A stretch of DNA of 64,000 bases from Hypomesus transpacificus. Lineage: Eukaryota; Chordata; Actinopteri; Osmeriformes; Osmeridae. The notes beneath the pieces are model-generated. The model did no database searches. It saw only the letters and a list, made by a program, of their open reading frames with translations, and was not told the DNA's origin. The stretch covers positions 13,125,772-13,189,771 of the forward strand of contig NC_061074.1 in assembly GCF_021917145.1 (NCBI RefSeq). The letters are read 5' to 3'. Positions within the stretch are counted from its first letter, which is position 1. The number at the start of each line of letters is the position of its first letter. Positions 49,851 through 60,346 of the stretch are shown here, piece after piece. The position numbers were made by a program, and so were the translations under genes.

Positions 49851-52800
49851 ATGGAAGGCTCAGGGCTGTTCATCTTGGGCTTTGTCCTATATGTTACTCA
49901 CTGCTTGGAAATGCTGGGTAAGTGTGCAGTTACAATCCATCTGTGACTGAGCAATGTTTATGTGTTTAGTTTATTACCCCTTAAAGATGTGTTTAACCTG
50001 TTACATTTATACTGAGCAGGGCCTCAACAGCTTCCCTGGCTTGTTAGTCTAATTGTGACTTGCTTTACAAGCAATAAAACAATCACATTACATGACATTT
50101 TTAGTGCATCTTGACTCGTCAAGAGACATCAACTTTGTATGAACATGAACATCCTCGATGGACCTTTTACTGACATGTTTTAAAGTGCATTGTCCAGTAG
50201 TGTCATCATGTAAACAATTTTTTTTTGTTTTATGACCATTTATAAACTGCCTTTTAGGATCCCATTAAGTTTTTTGCAATGACTCCACTGAGTACTGTTG
50301 TGTATTTCACAGAGGGAAAAACCCTGTTTTGTTGTTTTCTGAGAGAGATCCCTCGTTGTTCTGTGTTTGATCTGGAAAGAGGAACCCATGCAGATGTATC
50401 TACCCACTGAAGATGACAGTTAGACGATGCTTTGCAGCAGAAAACCCATTACTCATTCTTTCAGTTATCTAACTCTGAAGTCCTCTCTGGTTAGCAGAGT
50501 CACTGTGGAGTGCACGATCCACATAGCTGTAAGTCCCCTTGGACTGAAGCCAGAAGATGAGGCATGCAGTGAAATCAGACTGTCTTGTGAGAGACTATTT
50601 AATCAGCGTGTACAGTGTGCTGCCCCTGTATGGTAGTTAAACTAAGACATTTACAGAAATAGTTTAACTGTATGTCATTGGTGAGTTGTTGCTTTGTGTG
50701 AGACAGTGCCTTAGAGGCACATTAAATCTGTAGAGCCAAATGATTGTATGATTTCAGACGGTTGCTTGGTGATTACTTGCCATGTATCCTGTAAGTGTGC
50801 TCCAGCAACGCTTGGATGACTTTCATTTTGAGCTATTATTTGCAAGGGCAGATCCATTTGTATGGCTAATAAACTCACAAAACATGATATACGATTTACT
50901 GCTGGATATGTCCAACCCCTCCCACTGTGCTTAGGCTCTCTTGTGGTTTGGGAAATATTCATCATTTTTTCCATGTGTGGTGATGCTGTTGTCTTCATTG
51001 GCTACAAAAAAAGTTTGAATGAACAATTGTCCACTGCTGCACCTAATAAAGGCCATAAGGGTGCTAAGATGTCATAATTTACCACTTAATGTAGTTCAGA
51101 CACAGTGATGATGTTTACATTTGGTTCAATTTGCTGATCTGATAAACTGTGCCCTTAAACACATCTTAATCAAGAAAACAAAGACTGATGCGAGTGAGTT
51201 GGTATGCACTGTCCTCCTCCACGCTTTAAAAACCGTCAGGATTTATTCAATGTCCTTTCCTGTGAAACCTCCCCTGGCCGTGCTTGAGAGTCTAAGACAG
51301 CTGTAAGACAGAAGGTTAGAGGGTGTGTCTGGGCAAGCATGAGTGTTGCTTTCTGGACTGTTTTCATTTCATTAACATAATGGAATTCTCTATTAATTCA
51401 CCACTGGTGGGACAAGGCCACATTTGTCAAGTGTCACATTGTGTTTCAAGTTCATCCCCTGTCTTTAGACTGAGATTAAGACACAGTCCACCCCCTTTTG
51501 AAAACGTCTACATCATAACTCCTGTATATCAGATTACAACAATCCTTATCTGTCCCGCATCTCTAAAACTGTTAAAGATAACACAATTATGTACTTCAAC
51601 CAACAGGAGGAAGTCAATCAAAGTATTGATAGAGGAACACTCAGGCTCGCATACACTAGCTGGAAGTGGCTCATATATCACAGCTCAGCTCCACACTCCA
51701 CACACATACACACATATGCACACACATAGACGATGAGATGGACAGATAACCCAGTTTTACGTATGTCACACCAACACACACAGTCTTCACCACCCTTCCT
51801 CTTGCCGATAACGATAGCTATGTTGTCGTCGTCAAGTGAAATATGCTGTTTTGCTACTATTAGTGGTTTCAGCAGCATGCCAGAAATGACTGAACTCTTT
51901 ATATGAACATTACTGTGTTTTGTGTAACACGATCCACTCAACCAAGTTGTGTTTTGCTTTTTGTTCTGCCTCAGGAGCAACAAAGCCAGACATTGAGATG
52001 ACTCATAATGTAACCGGAGTCCTGGGAGAGGACGTGTACCTGCACTGTCGATACTTGGGGCAGAATAACATCATCTATGCCCTGTGGAAACGCCAGATTG
52101 ACTCCAAGCTGAAGCGGCTGACAGGTTATCTTAACAAGAACAAGGCCTTCACCAAAGACCCCGACTTCTCTGCCCCTGCATCGGCCACCAACCTGACTGT
52201 AAGGATGAGCGTGTCCAGCCTCGAAGCTGAGGGAGAGTACATCTGTGTGTTTGCTTCTGACGAAGAGGAGTTCACCGACACCATGATCCTCAATGTCTTA
52301 GGTAAGACTGGAGCAGGAAATTATAGCAACTGGGCAGAACAATGATAGGATAATTGAGGGAAACCCCATGCTGACCCCATGTGTTCCATGTTCCCATTTC
52401 TAAGCTCGGCCAGACATCCAAACATCAGTGACTGAAGAGACAGCCAACGGCACCCACTACCAGTCTGTCACCTGCTCTGCTGTCAACGGTAAACCCAGGC
52501 CTGAGGTCAGGTGGATGATCCGGGGGGCTCCTGTGGAGATGACAAACACCAGCCACACCAATGGCACTGTCACAGTGAGCAGTGTGCTCCGCTTCCCCAC
52601 TCACCTGCAGGACCAGGACAGGGTGACATGTGAGGTCCAACACCCTACCCTGCCAGAACCGGCCCTCGTCACTGTGAACGTGGAGACCTTCGGTATGAGA
52701 GTTCCGAGATTGATTCAATTTATCGGATTATCCAGCCGTGCAGGAACAGCTTTCTGAATGATCACTGTCTTTTGGTAGTATGCAAATACGTAAATACCTG

Positions 52801-55800
52801 GTCTAAGCTTAGTTTATAGACTAAATTAGGATCTCTTTGTTCACATGTTGAATTCTAACTGACATCGTTTTGTGGAAAATTACGCTCCTTTCATTTGCAG
52901 TGGCTCCAAATGTGACCATAGAGGCAGACTTGGTGATGGAGGAGGGTGTGGATATCTGGAAGATCACATGTAGGGTGTACGGTGGAAGACCCAAGGCTGG
53001 CATCTCCCTGGCATTGCCCATCCACCAGGAGGATGAGCGTGGACTGTGGAGGGAGGGGGGCAACATTTCCGATACCCAGGCCAGCTCATACCACCTCCCA
53101 GCAAAGCTGTACGAGGGACAGAATATAACCTGTGTGTTTGACCACCCAATGTTCAACCACAGGGAGCTACGGACTGTTACTCTGCCAGCTTTCTGTAAGA
53201 ATCATTACCTTCAGCACTGTTATCTTCAGCACTGTTATCTTCAGCACTGTTATCTTCAGCACTTTTACCTTTAGCACTGTTATCTTCAGCACTGTTATCT
53301 TTAGCACTTTTACCTTCAGCACTGTTATCTTCAGCACTTTTACCTTCAGCACTGTTATCTTCAGCACTGTTATCTTTAGCATGGTTACCTGCAGCACTGT
53401 CATCTTCAGCATTGTTACATTCAGCACTGTAACTTTCAGCTTTTACAATATACTATACTGTAAAAGCAATGCTATTCTAAAAGACAAACACAAGCTCTCG
53501 GATCTGACATATTTCTCCCTGCCACTGTGGTCAGATTTGTCAGCTGTGCAGTTGGTTAACTCAGAGTCTACAGGAAATGGCAACAAAAACCAGGCCATGA
53601 AAGCAGTGATGTTAAAGGAGGGGCATGGTAACAGCACCATCACCCTTCAGGTCATCGGAGATGTTCCACGTTACACTGTCATGTGCATCAAGTAAGATTT
53701 TAACACATATAATTGTTTCTAACAATTGTTATGAACAATTAAGGAACAATTGCTTGACTTTAAATGTGCATTAACAAATGATTCAGGTCAGAAACTCAAC
53801 TCAAAGAGTTTAAAACAAAGTCTTAAACTCCACTACAACTACTTTAACTGTTACTATTCATTTGAGTACAGAGTGGTTAACTTAACCTATTTATCACGTT
53901 GGCTGTGGTGAGAGGTTAACATGAAAACCACACTACAGACGTTTTTTTCTCTCATTCAGATAGAAGTATTAGTCATACAGAAACTTAATGGAGCCAATGG
54001 ACTACTTGAGATCAACCAAATGAACTGCTGTTTGTCCAACACAGAAGATTGTTACAATGTGTGTCCATATCTTCCCCCTCCAGAGATGACGGGCCCTTAC
54101 CAGAGGGTATGGAGGTAACTGGCAGTGTCCTCAGGGTTCAGGGCCCAGTAGAGCTGACCCATGCAGGCCTGTACGAGTGTGAGGCCTCCTACCAACACCT
54201 AAAAGCCTCTGTGAAACTGAACGTCACTGTCAGCGCACATGATAAGCAACCTGGTAGGAAGTTCTGAGTTCTAGCACAGACGGTTTAAACATATCCATAA
54301 ACACCGCATGGTTCTTTTCAGCATGCATGCATTATTCACCTTATAGCACGGCTCGAAATTAACAGCGTCCCGGGGACTATGAAAAAGTTGTCTGGGACAG
54401 TTTGGGACGACTGCGGGACGATAGACGAATATAAAAATGCATACACCAGTGGTTCAACACGTTTAAACACAAAGGCGGGTGAAACATATCACAGTTTCGC
54501 TTAAAATGCCATAAACTATGAATAATGTATTCACATTACAAGCGCTGCTATGTGTTCTGCGCTGCTCCACGGTGCGCTGCCGCACTTCGTCAGGCAGTGG
54601 CCGTCCATCATGCATAAACTAGCTAGCTACCAGCTAACAACAATTCCAAACCGCTAGCAAAAGTTAGTTTTTGGACCTCGGTATTTTTTAAACCCTGCAT
54701 ACGCCCATAACCACAGCCACTGACTGCCGACATGAAAAGACCAGTAGACCATCATGTCAATTCAAACATCACGTTAATGACAAATACCGAGCTAGCTAGC
54801 TAACCAAATGGGGAACCATTATCGACCGGTTACACTCAGAAATTTCACGAAAATGTGGATGTAGACCCAAGACAAAAAAAAAAACGTTGTCACAACATCG
54901 TACTTTAATATTTAGATACACACCTATATTAAAACATTCCGGCCTTAAAATACAATAGTGATATGTATTTTTCTCAGACATTCTCTCACAATTCAGACAT
55001 TGATTTGAGCCCCACGACTATGGAAACTGTGAGTGGATGGAATATTGATGTTGGTCTTCTCTCTGTCTCAGTGCTTGTTACTCCCAGAATAAGGATTGAT
55101 ACACAGGAAAGACTTGAAGACAGACTCATTGAGTGCCTGGCTGCCAAGGCCGTCCCTGCCGCCAACCTGTCCTGGCTTCTTCCTGAGGGTGTGTCCGGGC
55201 TCCACTGGTCCAATTTCACATCCCATAATGGAACACACTCAGTCAGGGCTGTGTTAGTCTTGCCTGTCTGCCTACAACAGGAGCTCAGTGTGGAGTGCAT
55301 GATAGATCATCCAGCCTTCGAGAAGCCTAAAAGCAGACGCATAACACTCCCTGTGTGTGGTACGTTCAACAAACCCAACACAAAGACAATCCTGTCTGAG
55401 TAATGGTCCTATAAATATTGTATTATTCATTCCACTGGCTACCCTCTGATCTGCTTCCATACAGCCCCTCCAAACATCACTATAGAGTCCAGTTCAGAAT
55501 GGGTGGACGGCACAGCATACCAACTAGTGCAGTGCAGTGTGGACAGTCCTCACCCTGTGGCCAAAGTGTCTTGGAGTGTCGGGAGCAGTGACAGTGAGAC
55601 CAGGGCCCTGCATGGGGTCCAGATCCTGCCTGAGGTGCATGCTAGTGGTCGTGTGTCTGTCCAGAGTAGGGTGAGATTCCCTACCACCATGTTCTCTGGT
55701 CAGAATGTAACTTGTGCGGTGGAGCATGCTAGTCTGGAGAGAACTGAGAGGAGACACATACTGGTGCCGGAGCTGGGTAAGGAGGGCTAATCCATGCGAC

Positions 55801-55990
55801 TGTTCTGTCAGGTCTCTCTGTGTTTCAGTGTGCTCTCTGCCTAAAAAATGACATGCTTAACTCTATCTGTCTCTTTCTGTCTCTTTCTGTCTCTCTTCCT
55901 CTGTCTCTCTCTCTCTCTCTCTCTGCCTCTCCCTCTCCCTCTCCCTCTCCCTCTCCCTCTCCCTCTCCCTCTCTCTCTCTCTTTCTCTCT

Positions 55991-56064
<74 letters not shown>

Positions 56065-56101
56065 CTCTCTCTCTCCCTCTCTCTCCCTCTCTCTCTCTCC
56101 C

Positions 56102-56186
<85 letters not shown>

Positions 56187-59100
56187 CCCCCCAGAAGGCC
56201 CAGTGATGAGTGTGTCTGTGAGAAAGCAGACACACTCCTCTCTCTGGCTAGCAGAATGTGAGTACAGGGGGGAGGGTGTTGGGGTACACCTCTCCTGGGT
56301 CCTAGCAGAGAACACCACATGCCAAACCTCTTCCTCCCTCCACTCGTACTATGAGGGCCTACAACTGCACACAAGACTGACCTATGAGTTCCCGTTGGCT
56401 CTGTGTGAGGGACAGGACCTAACCTGTCTCATTCAAAATGAACATGGGCTGAAAGCGAGAAGGACAGCACATGTTCCCATATATGGTAAATTCAATGGGT
56501 TGGTCTCAGAACTGGACTATTCATAAATTTTGCCATAGAGGCACTTATAAGAGATTCAAACATGCCCATTTACTTTGTTCTGTGTCTAAAGATTTGTTTT
56601 TGTTGATATTTTTTGTTGATGACTTTTTTCTTCATACAGACATCTCATTTATCAGAGTACTGAATCAGACCACTCCACTTAACAGACCTCACAGAAGGGA
56701 TCTCATCATACACAGACTAGCTTTGCAGGAGAATATCCACGGCCAGAGAGTCCTGTTCAGAGTCATTGGCAGTGTGCCCACCTACAACCTCACCTGTCAT
56801 AGGTAATCCACTCTCTCCGCTCTGAGATTACCCTTGCAAACATGACACAGAGGGCTGTTCAACACTGAAGTGCTTTGGGCCTCTTTGATCCCTGAAGAGT
56901 GTGTAGGTTTAACTTTGAATAAAGCACAAGGCAGAGACACATTTGATAATATTATTAACACTGTTGTAATTACTGTGGTCATTATTATGAGAACATTGTT
57001 CTGGACCAGACTGAAGCTTTCTCTTTTTATTGCTTTATGAGAGCTTTTAGCAAGATCATGAAATAAGCGTGTGACCATAAAGCTGTCTTTATGCATAATT
57101 AAGATATCATCAGGCCTGGTGTTGCTGCTGGGGGGGGGGGAGGGTTTCTGACTGGCAGGGACGAGGTGGCACTAAAGCAGCCTTTCATCAGAGAGACAGA
57201 GTGACTCATAAAGCGCTAGATCTTGAGAGGTCCTGACGCTCTCACATCCTCCCCACAGCCTCTCATAAATCATCTGCAACACTGGTTATGAAACACAATC
57301 TCCTCATTCATAGACAGATTTAGTTATCCTGTGAAATGATGATTGCTGCTACACGTTAAGTATTATTCTCTTGAAATGACAGACTGATGGGAATTGCCTC
57401 CAGCTCACTCAACGGGCGAACAAGCCAAACTAACTTGTATGATGTGTCCTGTGTTTGGCAGGAGTGATGGCTCAGTGGCCCTGGTGGAGGGCTCAGCCCT
57501 GGTGTTTCCTTCTGCGGTGACAGAGAGGGAAACAGGCCTGTACACCTGCCAGGCCTCCTTCTACCACCACAAGGCCACGACACTCATTCAGCTGGAGGTC
57601 AACAGTGAAGACCATGAGCTTAGTGAGTGTTTTTATTCGATAGTAGATCTCCTGTATGAAGACAGACAACCACAGTATTGTTGTGCCTTTTTTCTAATTG
57701 TTGTGCTTTATCAAATCTGTTGACTTTGTCTCTTGTTGCAGTGTACCTTGTCATTGTTTGCTTCTCTACGGCCATGGCGGTCACACTTCTCGTCATCGTC
57801 ACTCTCTGTGTGTTCTGGTGAGTCTAAAATCTCTGCAGGAGACAGGTAATAGCTAGGATTGTGACGTGCTGGCAGGTAATGTGGCAGAAAGATGCAGACT
57901 GTCTGCCAACAGAGGAGAGAGACAAACAGGAAGTAATGGTGGTTCAGTCTGACGGTTCTTCTGCCGCAGAACCAGGAAGTGAAGGACTCTTTTCTCTCAC
58001 CTTCATGACCAAAGTAGCTCTCTACTATTCACAAACAGGAAGTGTGGCAAGAACAGACAGGTGCCTGTGCCACCACAGCGCTGCTGGCAAGCGACCAACG
58101 GTTTTGTTGACTGTGGTGTCGGCAATTGATTTATTTTCCATCCATAAATGGTAAAAGTTTAGAGAGTAAAACCATGAGAGTTAAACAATGTAAAACTGCC
58201 ATCACCGACACTATGTGTGCATTTATGCTTTGTAAGAAGCACACTGTGAAATAAACCTTTCAAGAAAGTTCACATCTGGTGCACCGCTATACTCATCAAA
58301 CATAGGCTAACATTTTCAAATGACAAAATGCAGACACTGCAAATTTGTCTTGTTGTGATTGGAAGTGAATGTAAAGCCAAGTGTCTCATAGCAACCATGT
58401 TTTCATGACTGCTGTCATCCCAGACTGCTCCTCAGTGGTATCTCAAAGTTTTTCCACATTTCTGCAAGCATCCCATAATACCCATAACCTCCCCCATGTA
58501 TGTCAGCTCTCTTGTATGGGTAGATGGTAACAACACAGACTCGGTTTACTTCAGTATAGGTGCAGAGGCTGTTTACATAGGAGGCCTGTCTCTCTGGTCA
58601 GTGCAGCACACTTGGTCAAGGTGCCATTGGTCCAGCGAGTCCCTCTGTCCCATTATTGCTTGATCCTGTGGGAGGGTCTTGTCAGGTTAATTTGGGAAGG
58701 TCAGTCAGACAGCATACACAGAGAAAACAGGACTCCCCGAGAGGATATCTATTTTGGGGAGTGTGTCACCCGGGCAGCACTAGGAACACTTTTTGACAGG
58801 TCTTCACTGGCGTGGTAGGTGTCATGGGGGGGGGGGGGGGGGGGGGGGGGGTCATGATGAATGGGGTGAGGTTTTGTTTCTGACATGAGAGAGATCAATG
58901 ATGATGTTTGGGGTCAGTACAGCTCTCCATTGATATTCCCCTCGCAATATGCATTTGTCTCAGAATAGAGATTTAGTCATACAACACTGCCCCCATCAGG
59001 TAGATTGAGGCACTAAATGTACTTGAGTGTGATAATTCAAATTTTCAGCACCCTATTTATTATATTTCACTGCTAACTTTTTTGTGTTGCAGCAAAAGCA

Positions 59101-59429
59101 GTGAAGTACACCAGCCATCACCAAAGGTACGTATCATTTTAATATGCTCGGTGTCACATCTTAGAATTGTTACTTTACATACCCTTGTTCATCGATTGAT
59201 AACTTCAATGGATTAAACAAATCTCAACATCTCTCCTTCGGTCTTCCCTTTCTCTCTGAATCTGGTGGCCCTTCTGTAGAAGCGTGAGTCTCTGGCCGCC
59301 CTGACTAGCCTGATGCAGGGTCCCTGCTCTCCTGACCTGAGGAAGCCTGCCGTGGGCTCAGAGGAAGGCCAGGAATATGTCCAATTTTTTAGCTATAATA
59401 TCATCCTTGATGTTAAGTCAACTGTCTAA
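49851..59429 (+). CDS. CD96-like / nectin-receptor-like multi-Ig type I membrane protein (14 exons)
   Basis: Coding exons are 49851-49917, 51975-52301, 52405-52692, 52901-53194, 53535-53691, 54084-54253, 55072-55359, 55465-55776, 56195-56485, 56640-56802, 57462-57622, 57742-57817, 59093-59126 and 59280-59429. All have GT-AG borders and the sum is 925 codons plus stop. Exon 1 is a signal peptide. Exon 2 is a V-type Ig domain (LHC...LWKR...GEYICVF). Exons 3 and 4 are C-type domains; exons 5+6 form a split domain. Exons 7, 8 and 9 are C-type domains; exons 10+11 form another split domain. A membrane helix lies at about 840-864, with a 61-residue tail. Phases match those of nectin-3. Position next to nectin3 matches mammalian CD96, a T/NK-cell receptor for nectin-family ligands, but human CD96 has three Ig domains and a different tail. 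The tail has YVQF and YNII and ends in STV. Gene reality is well supported; CD96 orthology is inference at about 50%. Confidence 0.85.
49918..51974 (+). other. CD96-like gene intron 1
   Basis: I found no exon-like frame with Ig similarity. The sequence is AT-rich; short CA repeats lie at about 51692-51730. Confidence 0.6.
53207..53440. repeat. 15-bp minisatellite (TTCAGCACTGTTATC), about 15 copies
   Basis: A tandem array of a 15-bp unit with C/T and A/G variants begins 12 bp after the exon 4 splice donor (53195) of the CD96-like gene and lies wholly in its intron. Because 15 is a multiple of three, all frames stay open across it. This produces the FSTVI-type repeat frame on the plus strand and an LKITV-type frame on the minus strand; neither is real coding. 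Confidence 0.9.
54350..54815. mobile_element. Possible decayed hAT-type transposon fragment
   Basis: The stretch begins near GGCTCGAAATTAACAG, a sequence I recognise as like the terminal region of fish hAT-type elements. It continues with GGGACG-rich repeats and differs in composition from the flanking intron. It lies in the CD96-like intron between exons 6 and 7. I cannot find the other end or a target-site duplication. Confidence 0.4.
55859..56194 (+). repeat. (CT)n microsatellite forming the pyrimidine tract of exon 9
   Basis: About 330 bp of CT and CCCTCT repeats run from about 55859 to 56184, followed by ACCCCCCCAG and exon 9 of the CD96-like gene at 56195. It fills most of the 418-bp intron 8. 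Ser/Leu frames on the plus strand and Arg/Glu frames on the minus strand are artefacts. Confidence 0.93.
56803..57461 (+). other. CD96-like gene intron 10
   Basis: No exon is seen. The intron splits the second two-exon Ig domain and contains a G run at about 57130-57140. Confidence 0.6.
57818..59092 (+). other. CD96-like gene intron 12
   Basis: The intron lies between the membrane-helix exon and the first tail exon. It contains a 26-G run at 58826-58851. A 97-residue open frame at 57861-58154 lacks a domain. An extra tail exon here cannot be excluded. Confidence 0.6.
58826..58851. repeat. G homopolymer, 26 bp
   Basis: A pure G run on the plus strand in intron 12 of the CD96-like gene. Confidence 0.9.
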
Positions 59430-59647
59430 GAAAACTGCCTTGCTCAAAGACCTTTAAGCTGGCCTGGCTGTGTTGTAGTATTACTGCCTTGCTTGCTTTT
59501 TATTCAGAATTGCAATATGCACAGTACATAAAGTTGTGTACCACAATTATATACCAAGCAATATTTTTGGTTTATTAACTTGCATTAAAATGTCTTGTTG
59601 TGTAAAATTACTTTACAATTGTTTTGTTTGTTGGATGAACAACATAA

Positions 59648-59653
59648 AATAAA
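59648..59653 (+). promoter_or_regulatory. Polyadenylation signal of the CD96-like gene
   Basis: AATAAA lies 219 bp after the stop codon, in AT-rich 3' UTR; it is the best-placed signal before the next gene. Confidence 0.6.
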
Positions 59654-60346
59654 AACTATGCACACAGATACATGAAATACACGGTATTTATACGATTTTT
59701 TATCTGCAAAGTTTCTACCTTAGATGTTATTGAAAACTCTAGACATTTATTTGGTTGTGAGCTTTAATATTGTGTCCATGCGCACCCTTGTGGATTGTAC
59801 GAGTGTAGCGTCCCCATGTAACTATGGGAACTAAACACTGACTGCTGTGTACAAACGTCAGAACACATAACAGGTAGACAAGCTCCAAAAACTTTTCTTT
59901 CTTTTTTTTTTACCAACTACAGCTGTTTAAAACGTGTTTACGTTTTGGTATTTTATTACCAAATTGCCTAAATGAAAATATACAGGTAGCTAGCGTGCTA
60001 GCTAAAGTAAAAACTTTGATTTGATTTTGTAGAGATTGTAAACTACAGTAATTGGCACTACTAGTAATTAAACTCAACGTACTAGTAGAGGTGTTCCTAA
60101 ACACGCTAAAGCTAGGCTATGGGCCCCAGAAATTCTTTAACTCGAGCTAACTAGTCTAAAGTTGCTGAACTTTGTGAACTTGTCAAGTATTCTACCAGCT
60201 GTACCTAAGTATACGTTTTGGGGTTTTGAATACGGAATTACTGGGAGTTTAGCAGAGATTGACTGAACACCTGCTTCGACAAAATATGTTCTAACTGATG
60301 ACGCTGTTCCAAAATGGATTAATATTGATTAGATACGTCGTGCAAC
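59654..60346. other. Short spacer between the CD96-like gene and dnhd1
   Basis: About 690 bp without a gene. It contains the palindrome-like AGCTAGCGTGCTAGCT at 59988-60003 and should include the promoter and 5' UTR of the downstream gene, but no core promoter motif is clear. Confidence 0.45.

Noticed and set aside
53132-53695. 187-codon frame with FSTVI repeats
   Set aside because: It arises from the 15-bp minisatellite. Its 5' part is out of frame with exon 4 and only the last 52 codons coincide with genuine exon 5.
55820-56318. Long open frames on both strands of Ser/Leu/Pro or Arg/Glu repeats
   Set aside because: They are translations of the (CT)n microsatellite, and overlap the intron-exon border of the CD96-like gene.
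49851-59429. Treating the multi-Ig gene as a second nectin
   Set aside because: The tail lacks the nectin tail motifs (FRGDY, EWYV-type end) and the ectodomain has about eight Ig units, so a receptor-type relative is more likely than a nectin paralogue.
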